Shown here in pieces: positions 11,461 to 24,199 of a DNA stretch of 64,000 bases. The stretch is from contig CM065298.1 in the NCBI GenBank assembly GCA_032871835.1, forward strand, positions 76,660,154-76,724,153, in the 5' to 3' direction. Positions within the stretch are counted from its first letter, which is position 1. Each line of letters opens with the position of its first letter. The notes beneath the pieces are model-generated. The model did no database searches, had not been told where the DNA came from, and saw only the letters and a list, made by a program, of their open reading frames with translations. Made by a program: the position numbers and the translations under genes. This stretch comes from Dipteronia dyeriana (lineage: Eukaryota > Streptophyta > Magnoliopsida > Sapindales > Sapindaceae).

Positions 11461-12717
11461 TTGTGGTCTTTGACCCCATATAGAGAACTCAAGCAAAGAG
11501 AGCTATTGTATACTTGTTGCATGCAATTTTTCTTAAATATGTTTATGCCTCTTTATTGATTGCTTGAGTAGCTTGGTTGCACTTATAGTATATTGTATTT
11601 TCTTAAATAAGTGTGAACATTTCTTTGATTACAATCCATGTCATATTTATGTTCAAACATGCATTTTTGGACTAGGAGATATACATTGGAAGTACATGTT
11701 TGAATGACCGATATTTATCTCCATGACATGATGACTCTTAAATGACATGCTAATGAAAAATGATAAAGCATGTTTGTTGATTGCAATCGTTAAATGCAAC
11801 ACATTGTATGAAACATACTAGTGAGAGTAAAATGTTTAAGCAATGTCTCTCTTTCTTTATTAGTTGAACATGGCTATTATCATACGGGTATCCTCCCGGA
11901 AAAATCAAATAGGGTGCAAAGTTTCTCATGCCTTGTTTAGCTTTTAAAGTTGGATATAGTGCCTTTAAAACTTGATATTTATAAGAACTCTATATCCTTG
12001 CTTCTCTCATGACAAATGGTGAAATTGGTTTGAATTATATTGGAAACCTTTGTCATTTGCTTTGCCAAATACCATTGTTTTTTGGACTTGAATGCAACAT
12101 GTCTTGTATGCAAAGCACTTTTTTGATTCACATATTGTCTTCAAATAAATCTCCTTGTGTCTCTCCTATCAATTGAGATTGTATAAATGTGGCTTATATA
12201 ATTATTCAACAATCTTGTATGCTCTTTTCTTTATTTGCCTTGAGTGACCCGGTTGAGGACTTCTCCTTTGCCTATATCATGACAAAAAGGGGGAGTAGCA
12301 TTGACCTAGCATTGTGATGTTAGGAGAGTAACATGTGTTGGCTTTGAGGGGGAGAATTGTATGAGTGTACTTGTTTGAGGGTGTACTTGTTTGAGGGGGA
12401 GATTATATGTAGGGGGAGTAACCCGTTGAGAGGGAGCATTGCATTCACATACATTGCATGTTGTCATATTCATATTCTTAAATGCAAATATTTTAGTTTT
12501 AGATTCACTAGATCATCTCACATGCACTTGGTTTGGAAAGCGTATTTGTGCTTGCCTTGTATGTAGGGTTGATAGTTCTACAAGAGATTGAAGACTTGAA
12601 GTTTTTTTTATGTTTATCTCTTTGTAATGTAGAATATCTTCCCGGTATTTTTTCTATTTTGTTTTGTGAGGATCAATGTGAGTTGTGGTTTTATCACGAA
12701 ATAGCCAAAGGGGGAGA
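11461..12717 (+). other. Copia 3' non-coding region with repeated polypurine motifs
   Basis: There is no convincing gene. Purine runs containing GGGGGAG or GAGGGGGA occur near 12289, 12348, 12395, 12411 and 12709. The last directly precedes the LTR and is the likely functional polypurine tract. Such multiple tracts are typical of the space between pol and LTR in large copia elements. Confidence 0.6.
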
Positions 12718-14300
12718 TTTAAAAGTCCTCATTTGTTGATTGGCTTATTTCGTGAACAACCACATTGTTGGGGTTCATGTAAGGGTAACTTAGGCTCTCA
12801 AGACCTCAAGAGGAGAAGCACCAAAGGTAAAATTCTTGTGCTTACTTACTTTGAAGATATAGTTGCACACACTCACATATTCATGCATAACTCTTGATCT
12901 TATATGTTGAGTGTTTTCTTGTGTGCATTTTAGTTTAAATGACTCTTGTTGACCTATTTGCATCTTGCTTTGAAAGTTGTATGTCACGCTAGGCATTAAA
13001 ATATAATGCAATTTCATCACTCTTGAACTTATTGTTTTTGTGCATATGTGTGTTGAAAAATAGGCCTTGCGCTGGTGGTGCGCTACTCGACCAGCGCACC
13101 TCACCAGTGCAACATTCACAGTGGACTGTCGCTAGTGTTGCGCCATTGGGTTACGCTGCTGCACCCCCGTAAAGATGCCAAATGTGGGCGTGCACTGGTG
13201 GTACGCTACTCGTCCAGTGCATCTCACCAGCGTAAACATTCCAGAGGATCTGCGCTTGTGTTACGCCACTGGGATGCGCCACTCGTCCAGCGCCTGTTGT
13301 AAAAATAGGTTATGCGCTGGTGGTGTGCTACTCGACCAGCGCACAATGAAGAAGCTCGAACGTTTTTTCCAAAATGACATCACTTTGTTTGGATCTTATA
13401 TATATATCTCATTGTCTTAAGGTCGTGTAAGAGTTCAAAATATTACATATTTTCCTTAGAACACATTTCAAAGGAAAAACACTTCCAAGAACTCATTTTT
13501 AATCACTCAAAGCATTCCCGTGTGCATCAAATCTTCATCTTGCATCATCTAAGTTCATCTAGAGTGTATCTATGGATAGAGTTGCTTCATCACATCTTGT
13601 TTGGTAAGCTCTTCACTATCTTCTTACAAGTTAAGTGTTTTTGCTTGCTAAATCATCTCTTTAATTAATTTTATTCTCTTAGAATATTTCTAGATACAAA
13701 TTAGAGATTGTTGTGATGACATGATTGAGTGTTGTATGGTGATAGCTTCATAGGATTGATTGATCTATGTTTATCTAAGCTATTTGAACATGTCATTTAG
13801 CACTTGATATCTATGATTGCATTAATTGTCATCTCATTATCCTAGATAAGTATATAGGGTTTCCTAGCCTTGTTTGTTCATTGAATATCATTACATATTC
13901 ACTTAGGACACTTTATCTCTTCATTGAGAAGTAAGACTTGTGTTGCTTCCGGGAGTAGGTAGCTTAAACCACAAGCAAGATGAACTAGGTTCACTTATAC
14001 CGGGATTAGGTAGTGGTGAAGGATTAAACCGGGATTAGGTTGTAATTCCTTTATCATTAGTGGATTCGAGGTTCTAGTGTGGCGCACTCATCAGCCCGTG
14101 GTTTTTTCCATTTGGAGGGTTTCATCGTATATCTCAAGTGTTCTTACTATTTCCGTATTTATTACACTTGTGGTATCTTTGTAACTAGATAGGGGTATTT
14201 TCATCAACTTGACCATTAACGAAAATTAGGTAAAAGTTAATTAAAATCTATTCATCTCCCCCCCTCTAGATTAATATTACACACCATAATATTTGTTTCA
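12718..14300 (+). repeat. Ty1/copia LTR A (3' LTR of the remnant)
   Basis: It starts TTTAAAAGTCCTC (TG start lost) and ends GTTTCA. The layout matches solo LTRs B (57937-59966) and C (60919-62984): a cytosine-rich motif before the end, a TATA box at 13397-13406, and a region with TTGGTAAG. GC-rich hairpin repeats lie at 13060-13345. Confidence 0.75.
13060..13345 (+). repeat. GC-rich hairpin repeats in LTR A
   Basis: TGCGCTGGT and ACCAGCGCA flank a short loop at about 13067-13097 and again at 13313-13343. A diverged copy lies at 13190-13235. The segment is far richer in GC than its surroundings and sits directly upstream of the TATA box. Confidence 0.8.
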
Positions 14301-14339
14301 AAATAAAAAAAGATAGTTTAAATAATAATGACTAAAAAA

Positions 14340-14373
<34 letters not shown>

Positions 14374-15640
14374 GTTATTATCATTATTATTATTATCATC
14401 ATCATTATTATCATCATCATCATTATTATTATATTATTTTAATTTTTTTAAATATTTCATCATTATTATTATCATTTTATTTTTTATTTTTGTTTTTGAC
14501 ATTATCAATACCCTTGTTATTGTAATTGAACAAGTGATATTTAGAGATATTTAAATAAAAATGATAATAACGAAAAAAAAGTATAAGGTATTTAAATTAT
14601 TATCATTATTATATTTATTATTTATTATTTATTTTATTATTATTATTATTTAATTTTTATTTTTGTTTTTTACATTATTAATAACCTTATTATTGTAAAC
14701 GAATAAGTAATATTCAGAAATATTTAAATAAAAAAGATAGTTTAAATGATATTTCACGTTAAATAATTTACATATTCATCTGGATTTTATATTTAGGGAT
14801 ATTTAAATATATAAAAAAGATAATTTAATTTTTTTTTAAATCAATTTAATTTTTTATTTATCTATTTATTTAATTTTCTTTATCAAAAAATTCAGAATTT
14901 TATTATTATTTAACCAATCTTTCAATTTTAAATTTTAAATTTTTATTTTTAAAATATGCTTTTTTAAAATTTGGTACGAGGTGTATTTATTTCATATTAT
15001 TATATTTTTTCCGATTTGATACAATTATATATATAATAAGGGTGCTTAATGCAATTTACCATGATAGAACAATGGATGACGTTAGGTTTTCATCCACTTT
15101 TGTTAATTTCTGATTGTTCAGGGGATTTAGTGGTTAAAACAAATTCAGAGGGCAACATGCGAATTCGGATATAGTTTGGGGGGATCTGTGACAATTAGTT
15201 TTAAAGATAATATTTTTGAATTTTAGTTTTTTGAAAAATACAATTACTTATTGTGATGACATTATCGTATTTTTATTTAAAGGGTGAGAGTATTATGGAC
15301 ATTGGAAGCTAGCTTTTTCAATAATCTAACTTCCAAAAACTACCTAAACCAACTTCTCAATAACTTATCATTGGAGGAATAAATCGTAAAATATACTGTT
15401 TTTTATAAGTTTACCAAACACATAATCACAAACATAGTTTGTGTATCTTTTTTTTTTAAAAAAAAGATATACTTCCGAAATATATCTCAAAATAAATAAA
15501 AAAGAAAAAAAGAATACTGTTTATTGTTTTTCGAAGAAGTGTGGGAAATGTTTTTATTTAAAGCTCAAAACTTCATCACATTAAAAATGTACTGTTTTAG
15601 AATCACAAAACAAATGGCTTTTGAATTTTTTTGTAAATTC
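14301..15640. other. AT-rich intergenic DNA with TTA/TCA microsatellite
   Basis: A TTA/TCA trinucleotide tract runs from 14343 to about 14435, and a related TTA-rich stretch lies near 14600-14660. Elsewhere only poly-A/T and low-complexity sequence is seen. ORFs here translate to tyrosine or serine runs and are not genes. Confidence 0.8.
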
Positions 15641-15649
15641 AAAAAGGAA

Positions 15650-17275
15650 AAAATCGTTCTGCCCCCTAACCTTTACCTTATTAGAAAGATGAGGACAGGG
15701 TTTGTCCATATTGGTTCGTCTCCTCTCTGAATTCAAAATATTGTTAAAAGATCCATTTCTATTAGCTTTTTCAGTATAAAAACAAACCCTGACACTATTC
15801 AATGGGTGAAAAGATGAAATTACCCTTCTATCCTTTAAATACAAATCAAATGATTATTTTATCCTTCAATATAATCGGTAAATGACCATTTAACCCTCAA
15901 AATATTTATTGAATAAAAAATATATTTAAGAAAAAGAAGATGGATCTCCACCGTCCACCTTTTAGATGGATGATGGGGATTTTTTATTTATTTATTTATT
16001 TAATTTTAAAAATATAAACTAAACTATTATCTATTTTTTAAAGGATTATCTTATAATTTAAGATAAAAAAAAGAATTAACATATCTTCATTGTCACTACT
16101 ATCCAGAGTCCAGATTAATCAATTTTTCTTCCTACGATATATCAAAACCAACAACAAACAACATTCAAAAATTTTCATAAACATCAAAATTCCACATATC
16201 ACAACATGATTTATAACCATAATTTTTCAGAAACTAAACCAAATCATCCCTAAACAAGCCAGTGGATCTATAAATTAAATTATCACGAAAATGATATTCA
16301 AAATCAAAGAGAATACAATATCTAGGTTTTAAGTCTTAAGATAACTTGAACATAGACAAAATTATATATACAAACAAAAAAACAAAAGCCCCAGCAAATA
16401 GTTTCAAATATTATCAACAGAAATCCTACTAACAATTCTCTTCAATGTGGACAAAAAAGATAAAAAAAAATAGAGAAACCCAAAACCTAACTGAAATCAA
16501 AATGAAACCTAGAATTTTTTTTACAAATCTTCAGTCGCGCTCTTCAACTACTACCGTTGTTCTTCAACTGCGTCGACGACCTCGGCTCCAGTGGTCGCTG
16601 CCTCATCTTTGGCAGTTGCTCATCTCTAACAGTACAGTCAATTGGAATCACCCAACCACCAGGCCACAACCTAGTCAACTGTCCATCAATCCCAACCACC
16701 ACAACCCCAAATCAAAATCGAAATCCAAACCAAAATCCAAATCAAAGTTTGTTGTGTTCTTTGTTGTGTGTGTGTGAGAGAGAGATCGGCATGATGAGAG
16801 AGACAGATGAGATCGAGAGAAAGATGAATTTGGTGGTGGTGATTTGGTGGAGATGAATTTGATGGTGGTGATTCAGTGAAGAAAATGATGATCACGATAA
16901 GAGAGAGAGAAATAGTTGTATGAGGGGAGGGAGAGAGAGAGAGAGAGAGTTTGTGACCACTTGACTTCTTTAAGAAAAATCAGATAGGTGGAGCAGTGAC
17001 GTGGCATGATCTCCTTCACTCATTTGTTTTTCATTTGATATATTATTAATTGTATATATCAAATTACCTTTATAACCTTCATCCTCAATTACCATTCATG
17101 TCCCCACCAGTGAGTTTACGAATTGCCCCCTACATTAACGGTCATTACTGCTTTTGGACGAAATACCTAACAGAAAGGGGGTTTTGAACAATATACCTAT
17201 TTAAGGGGGATTAACGGTCAGAAACCTAGTCATCACCTTTCTAATAAGGCAAATATCAAGGTAATATCCCAATTT
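15650..17275. mobile_element. Possible long-TIR (Mutator-like) element
   Basis: CCTTATTAGAAAGATGA near 15677 is repeated inverted as CCTTATTAGAAAGGTGA (complement of about 17236-17252). Matching sequence continues inward for about 25 more bases. The interior has a GC-richer block (16540-16700) unlike its flanks and a GA microsatellite near 16930. No transposase and no clear TSD were found, so the boundaries are approximate. Confidence 0.4.
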
Positions 17276-17361
17276 AAAATGTTGAAAGTAAAAGTAAAGG
17301 AATGTTCAAGGGAAGAAAAAAAAAACTAAATACGATATATTTGTCAAGTCATCTACTCAAG

Positions 17362-17997
17362 TAGGGATGCACATTTGGGGAATGGAGATGGATATAGGTC
17401 CCCCTATCCCCATCCCCACTTCCTATACCCTTCCCTCATCCCCCCCCCCCCATTTCCCTATTTGGAGAAAATGGGGATGGGGAATTTTGGGGGGAGGTAT
17501 ATCCATTCCCATCCCCATTTCCCCATTTTCTCCATTTTCCCCATTTTCCCTATTTTTTTCCTTATTTCTCCGTTTTTCCGTTTTTTCCGTTTTTCCATTT
17601 CGCTATTTAACTAAAAATTACAAATTTAACTAAAAAAAGCAAACATTCCATTAGAAATACAAAATAAAACCCATTAATATATTACAAATACAAATATATA
17701 TTATAATTAAAAATATATATTATAATTAATAATATATATTAAAATTATATTTATATATGTTTGGGAAAAATAGGGAAATGGGGGTGGGGGATCTCATCCT
17801 TATCCCCATTTCAATATAATTGTGGAGAAAATGGAGAAATGGGGAGGGGGAGGGGGTATCCCCATTTCAATTTGGGGATGAATTTCATCCCCATCCCCCC
17901 CCTCCCCCCCCATTTCCCCATTTTTCTCTAAAAAAAATCCCCAAATAGGGATAGGGACACGGAGAATTGGGGTCCCGGGAAAAAATATGCATCTCTA
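17362..17997. mobile_element. Non-autonomous hAT element (636 bp)
   Basis: Terminal inverted repeats TAGGGATGCA and TGCATCTCTA are flanked by the 8-bp duplications TACTCAAG (17354-17361) and CACTCAAG (17998-18005), 7 of 8 matching. Sub-terminal GGGGATGGGG-type blocks are typical of Ac-like plant hAT elements. There is no transposase. Confidence 0.85.
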
Positions 17998-18005
17998 CAC
18001 TCAAG

Positions 18006-18283
18006 GGAGGCCCAAGTGTCAAGTGGTGCACTTTTAACCTTTTTCTTCTTCATTTGTATAGATACTTCAATTTCATGTGTGACCATGGACCATTTTGAAG
18101 AAGTTTGTAGAAAAAAAAAATTGGAAATTGAAACCTAATCTTGAATGACCGATCACCAAAAAGTTAGCTGCCACTTGTACAATATTTGAATTTGACTTTT
18201 ATTAATTATTGAGAAGAAATCCATTGAATACATACAAATATTTCATTACACATTTTCTTTACTGAAAATATTTTTGAATTGTT
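18006..18283. other. Intergenic, nothing recognised
   Basis: AT-rich sequence without an ORF or repeat that I can name. Confidence 0.6.
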
Positions 18284-18797
18284 ACACTATCTCTAATACA
18301 TGTCTTATTGTTAATATAAATTTGATATAAAAAAATATAAAATACTATATTTGACACAACAATTTAGTATTATGTTCCAATGTACAGTTGTATTTAACAT
18401 GTTATTTTTATTATTTTATTAATTAAAATTATAAAAGTCAACATTTACCGTTAATGCATTCATTAAAATGCTGAAAAATGGTTGGATGAAATAGATTTTG
18501 ATTGAAATATCATTAATGTACATTAAATTTAAATTATTTAAAATATTTAATATATATATATATATATAATAGTATTTTTTGTAATTAAAAAAGTTGTATT
18601 TATTGATATTTCAAATTTGGTATATGCTAGTATACCAAATTTGGTGTGTACCAAATTTGGTGTATACCAAATTTGACATACAATATAGTATATACCAAAT
18701 TTTACACAGTATTTAACACTGCATTAAAGAAAGGCTTTTGGACTCTATACTATATTTTAGTATTGACACACTAATTTAACACTGCTTTGGAGATGCT
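18284..18797. mobile_element. Tourist-like MITE, copy 1
   Basis: Ends resemble ACTATCTCTAAT and TTTGGAGATGCTC. The interior (ATACTATATTTGACACA, then TTAATGCATTCA) matches the MITE at 19810-20605. Inverted copies of ACCAAATTTGG lie near 18620-18670. The TSD is unclear, so ends are approximate. Confidence 0.6.
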
Positions 18798-19809
18798 CAT
18801 ATCCATGTAAAATGTCATACTAAAAATATGCAAGTAAATCTATGGACTAATAAATTTGAAAAGTTCACGTTATGAATTTTGAAATTATATATATTCGAAA
18901 ATCACACTAAAATGTGTAACTAAATAAACAATAATGCTGTGGAACAAAAAAAAAACTCCAAAAGTCAAACAAAATGACATGCAATGTTTTGTTTTTCACA
19001 TCTCCATTGCTCCATATATGTATACGGGTAATTTTTTGCTATATCAATTCACTACATTATATAATGATTTATATAATAATCACATATTACTTACAACTTT
19101 ATTTGAGTTAATTTTTAGCTATTTTTTTTATGTGATGCATAGCATTCCTAAATACAATATGGAAAATGTTAATAGTATATGCTATTATGATATATATATA
19201 TTTTGAAATATCTTATGATAAATGTTTATTAACTTTTTTTGATACATGTTAAGTATTGAAAAAGTTAATAAAAAAAGGTAAATTATATCAATATCCCTGA
19301 CATTAGGTTTAATTGTGCGCATAGATCATTTTTGTTCAAAATTTCACTCACATCCTTTGTCATCGGTTGACCATGGATTTGATATTAAATGATTAAAATA
19401 TCCTAGTTATTTATTTTATCTTTTTTTATTATTTAAAATTAATAAATAAATAAATAAAGAAAGTACTTCATTTGATTTTTTTGTTCATCAATCTCAAATA
19501 TCTAAAAGAAAAAAAAAACCATATTCTTCAATCAAATACAAAAAAAAAAAATCCTCTTCATCACGAATCCAAACACACTTAATTCATCAATGAAGACCCA
19601 CTTCAATATAATTCCACAAAAGGAAAAAAAATGGAAAAAAAAAGGATGGAGACCCATGATAGAGCTACAGAAGATAAATACATATCTCCATCCTTGTCTC
19701 TCCATCTACGATGAGGATAGGATTCCATCTGTGATGGAAAGACCCATCATTGATGGAGAGACGTTACATCTACGATGGAGAACTCCATTCGAGATGGAAT
19801 TGACTCTAA
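18798..19809. other. AT-rich intergenic stretch
   Basis: No gene seen. Around 19290-19460 there is sequence resembling the end of a long-TIR element, and 19660-19800 has short GATGGA repeats. Neither is resolved further. Confidence 0.5.
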
Positions 19810-20605
19810 GATCATCTCCAATGTCAATGCTAAATTTGACACAAAAAATAGTAAAATACTATATTTGACACATCATTTTATCATTGTACTCAAATGTATA
19901 ATTCCATTTAAAATGCCATTTTTTTATTATTTAAAATTATAGAAATCAACAAATATAATTAATGCATTCAATTTATATAATATTTTTATTATTTAAAATT
20001 ATAAAAGTAAACAATTAATACATTCAATGTAATTATACAATGATATTTCTGTAATTAAAAAGTAGTATTTATTGTTGTGCCAAATTTGGCATTGCATAGG
20101 AGGATGTTTTTTTTTTTTTTACTTTATGCTAAATTATAGTATTAGCACACTCAAATAACATTCCAATGCAAGTGTGGCTTGCGAAAAAAAGAGATGACAC
20201 GTAGAATTGATAGACGTTTCATTAAAAGATCTTCCTCCAATACAGCCGTGTATATTCAACCTCAAGCTGACATGATAAAAAAAGTTAGACATTATCAAAA
20301 TGACCGTCCACTTTCAGATGACCTGTGGTATAACCTTTTTTAGGTTGACTCAACAAAGACATTTAAAATTGATATTAATTTTTCATCTAGTTTTGATAAG
20401 GTAATAAAATAAAAAATAAAATGGGAAAATAAAAGTGGACACGTCATTAAAACTAAATGTGTTTTAAACGGAAGCATTGGAAACCAAAATTTAAGTTGAT
20501 TGTTTATTAAGACCATATTTATGCCACATAGGAAGCAAGTCTTTTGACATTATTACCATGCCAACAATAATTCATATACAATTCATTTTTACATTGGAGA
20601 TGTTC
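19810..20605. mobile_element. Tourist-like MITE, copy 2 (796 bp)
   Basis: TIRs GATCATCTCCAATG and CATTGGAGATGTTC (13 of 14 complementary) are flanked by TAA on both sides (19807-19809 and 20606-20608). TAA duplication and this TIR style fit PIF/Harbinger-derived Tourist elements. Confidence 0.75.
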
Positions 20606-20608
20606 TAA

Positions 20609-21382
20609 GGATGCTAAAAATAAAAATTGAACTTGCAGGAACCCTACGTCACACTATCCCATACGAGGCAGAATTTTACCAAAATAAATGGAATTGGGGC
20701 GGGTTTGGGATTTGTTGTCCCTACCTCGACCCCACTTATTATTTATTTATTATTAATGTTATTATTAATCAATAAAAATTTAAGATATATTCTTTTAATT
20801 AATAAAGTAATATATTTTTTATTAGTAATATTAAGATATAAAAATTAATATGATTTTTTTTATCCAATTTAAACCTAATTTTATTCAAGTTAAAAAAAAA
20901 TAGTTATTATACAAGCTTGGGGTGGGGAGAGCTGATCATCATTAGTTGGGGTTGGATGAAAATAATTTTGTTAGGGTCGATGTCGGGATTTATTGTCCTA
21001 GTCACATTGACATCCTTAATTGACACTATCTCAAATGGAGTTTAAATCTCTTCCCAATTTTTATTTTTTCTATTGTTTTTTTACATAAAATTATTTTGTT
21101 TCCAATTTATTTTTGAATGTCGGAGATTCCATCCATTTTTTTTATCAATTAATTAATTAATTTATCATATTAGTATCCAAAAGGAAGGCTTTGCTCCTTT
21201 GCTAATAACGACCGAGGATTTATGTACAATTTTAAAAAATATTCTAACTTTTTATTTCAAGTTGTTTTTTAACATTTTTAAATTGTTGGAAGAAAACAAA
21301 TGAAATCAAATTAATCAGGTGATAAATGGAAAAAACAAACCATTACCATCCCTCCCTCTCTAATCTCTAAAGTCTATATAGT
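20609..21382. other. Intergenic flank of element 2
   Basis: No gene found. A TAAGGATG/CATCCTTA pair at 20606 and 21018 might mark a small hAT-like element, but no TSD supports it. The last 40 bp were once continuous with 32582 onward, before element 2 inserted. Confidence 0.5.
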
Positions 21383-22272
21383 TGTCGTATGTGAATTTTA
21401 CCAAGCATACACGTCATTGACAGGAAGGAGAAAATTGTCAGGTGAACCTCCAAATAGGCGCTCAGGAAATATCCTACCAGACATCAGAAAGAAGAGACCC
21501 GAGTAAACAAATATTAAAGCAAAACCTGCTCGGGGTCAACTAAACTGCTCGGAATCAATTTAATGTACTCGGGGCTGGCATGATGCATTTTCTACTCGGG
21601 ATCAGGAGACGTCAATCGGGACCAGCACACATCATATCCTACTCTGGATGAACATAACAAAACCAAGTAAAAAGCCTAGCGAGCAGTTTACGAGTTGAGT
21701 CACACAAGGATCTTCATCAAAGAGGGACTCTAAAGGAGAAAGAGAATGCCAATCATAAAGGGTTTCTTATCCGAGAACACTTCTATTTATTCAAAAAGAC
21801 TACGCTCTTATAAGGAAACAAGTCCTAACTGGACTGCGTTACTAGAGTCCCTTTCAGTCTCAATATAAGCCTCCAAAACAGGAAAGAAGACAAATCTACT
21901 TCAAACAAGTAACCGAATCATCATTAAATACAAAGATCGTGTATTACTTGTACAACGCAGATTAGAATTCTATAAATATATAAATAGACCCGTAATTTCG
22001 TCCAAAAAAATATATAGAAAAATGCACAGAGCAAGACTAGCAAAATACAGAGAGAAAAAAGAGAGATCGAGAGCTTGTAATATTCCAAATTCATAGTGGA
22101 TTTTGGCTAGGTTGATCATTCAACCACCCGTGGACGTTTCTCCGGTCATCGGAGTTTTACCACGTAAAAAACTCGTGACTTATTTACTTTCTCCTTCTCT
22201 CTCTCTGAAATCTAAAGCCGAAATCCAATCCTTGTTGGCTTTTCTGATACAATCCATAAATCAACGTCAACA
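21383..22272 (+). repeat. Element 2 5' LTR
   Basis: It is 890 bp and bounded by TG and CA. It contains a TATA box (TATAAATATATAAATAG, 21971-21987). It is closely similar to the 3' LTR outside the 748-bp insertion there. Confidence 0.93.
21971..21987 (+). promoter_or_regulatory. TATA box of element 2 5' LTR
   Basis: TATAAATATATAAATAG lies about 285 bp before the LTR end. The same place in the 3' LTR and in element 1 also holds a TATA-like sequence. Confidence 0.65.
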
Positions 22273-22273
22273 A

Positions 22274-22289
22274 TTGGCGCTAGAAGGAG
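22274..22289 (+). other. Primer binding site of element 2
   Basis: TTGGCGCTAGAAGGAG follows the 5' LTR. It matches the primer site of element 1. The tRNA partner was not identified. Confidence 0.65.
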
Positions 22290-22318
22290 AGGCTGAACCT
22301 TCGATTTAATTAACAGCC

Positions 22319-24190
22319 ATGGCAGGAAGCAGAAGCAATTCTGTTAATGGCCAAAAGTCACCGGATAACTTCCATATTTACAGTACATCACGAGATCCTG
22401 CAGCAAACACAGAAAACCAACCCACACACCTAGCAGGGATCCAGCAAGTTCCTCCAACCAGCAGAGACCTGACGCTGCATTTTCGAGAGGCGTTGCAGAG
22501 ATTGGTGGCAGACGCAGCAAGGGAAGGGGTTGATCTATTGGCTGCAGAAGCACAGACTATTGATCTATTGGCTGTAGAAGTGCAGACTCCTAATCTTCCA
22601 CCTGTAAGGCTTCGTTCGATAGCAGTAGGGCCAGAAATAACTATGCCGAAAACCAAAAGGAACTCTACCCTAATCAACCAAACAGAACATGAAACACTTA
22701 AAGAGGAACAACCACACCAGAGGCAGAACCAGGATCAGACGGTACGTGCTAGACACCGTAAATATGACCGGCATAGGGATTGATCATCATCAGAAGATAG
22801 TGATCGGCACCATCGCAAGCGTCATCACGGGATTATACTAGAAACTCAGCATCCGAATAAGAGCCAGAAATAGGAATGACGATCACCCATTGGTTTAACG
22901 GTCGGGGATGCCCGGTGGGAGACAGAGATGTTATAATCCAGAGTTTAACTCGAGAAGTCGAGAGCAACAGGAGTCAGATGGATGCACTGGTCAGACGTTA
23001 TGGCTATAACGATTTGTCTGATGATGATTCGGACAATCCATTCACCAAGAAAATCCTATGGACCCCATTTCCAGAGAGGTTCAGGATGCCACACGTGGAG
23101 CAGTTTAAGAAAGATACAGATCCAAAAGAGCACGTGAGACGCTATAAAAGTGCCATGGCCCAGTATGCCCATAGTGATCCCTTATTATGTCTCAATTTTC
23201 CACAAACTCTGGGAGATATGGGCTCAAGGTGGTTCGGGAGATTACCCCCAACAAGCATCAGAAATTTCAGTGAACTGAGTATGAACTTCTCAAGACAATT
23301 TCTTAACAATGTTCACAGGAAAAAGTCGGTAGATTACATTTCTTAAATAAAGTAGGGGAAAGATGAGCCACTGAAGAAATACTTGGGAAGATTCTGCCAA
23401 GCAGTATCAGAAATTGGCAGTGCAAACGATGAAGCAATTATTGCTGCATTCATCAACAACCTGCAGAATGGACGACTATCCTTTGATTTGAGAAGAGCTC
23501 GGCTGACCAGGTATGCTGACATGATGGATATGGCGGGAGGATATGCACTGGCCGAGGAAGAAGAGTTAGCTACATGAGGAAGCTATATGCACAGAGGAAA
23601 TCCCGAGCAGAAGGATGCCGAATCCAAGGGGCAGAATCAAAAGGGAAAACAGAAAGGAAATGGCAAGGAGAAAAGCAAAGACGAGGATAACGGGCGTAAT
23701 GCTAAAATATCCAGAGAAGTACCGAGACAGATACACCAATTATACCCCTCTTCGGAAAAAACAAGAGGAAATCCTGGTTATTCTAGAAGAGAAGAATATG
23801 GTGCAATGACCATGGCGACAGTCTCAGTTTGCCCGAAAAGATACAACCAAGTATTACAGATTTCACAAGGAAACCGGTCACGAGACTTCAAAGTGTTACC
23901 AGCTCAGAGATTACATTGAGACTCTTATTCGGGAAGGGCACCTGCGGGATGTAATCTTGAAAAAAGATGAGAGATCATAAACTAAGAAAGAGGTTAAGGC
24001 TGATCTCAACCTTGGTCAAAATCAAAGAGCCAGTCCCGAAGCCAATCAGATAATACATACAATATTTGGAGGACCATCTACTGGGAAAAGAAACCGAGAA
24101 CGAACTCAGGAAATCAGAAAAGCAATAGAAGCAAGGAATAGCTTTGACGTGAACTTGGTTGAGCCAGACCCGAAAAGGGTAAAGGAATGA
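22319..24190 (+). pseudogene. Element 2 gag, with stops
   Basis: The ATG at 22319 (MAGSRSNS) opens a 154-codon stretch ending after KYDRHRD, where CGA seems to have become TGA. The core at 22876-23346 shows FPERFRMPHVEQFKKDTDPKEH and WFGRLPPTSI. Stops at about 23344 and 23577 split the rest. EIGSANDEAIIAAFINNLQNG continues the gag domain, then a lysine-rich linker and CYQLRDYIETLI near 23900 follow. A duplicated AAEAQTIDLLA-type segment near 22545-22580 is absent from element 1. Confidence 0.85.
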
Positions 24191-24199
24191 TGGGACCCG

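Larger units (their letters stand above)
11007..14300 (+). mobile_element. Ty1/copia remnant (SIRE/Maximus-like?), 3' half
   Basis: A gag scrap (11007-11460), a non-coding stretch with several GGGGGAG motifs, and a long 3' LTR (12718-14300) follow in plus orientation. No RT, RNase H or integrase sequence is present between gag and LTR, so most of pol is deleted. The left part was separated by insertion of element 1 and would lie beyond it. The lineage name is inferred from the gag finger style and long LTRs. Confidence 0.75.

Noticed and set aside
13075..13420. Short ORFs over the GC-rich LTR A segment
   Set aside because: They follow the hairpin repeats and are not shared by LTRs B and C.
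14328..14554. ORFs of 60-65 codons rich in tyrosine, histidine and serine
   Set aside because: They are translations of the TTA/TCA microsatellite.
20606..21018. Small hAT element with TAAGGATG/CATCCTTA ends
   Set aside because: No 8-bp TSD, and its left end coincides with the TAA duplication of the Tourist-like MITE.
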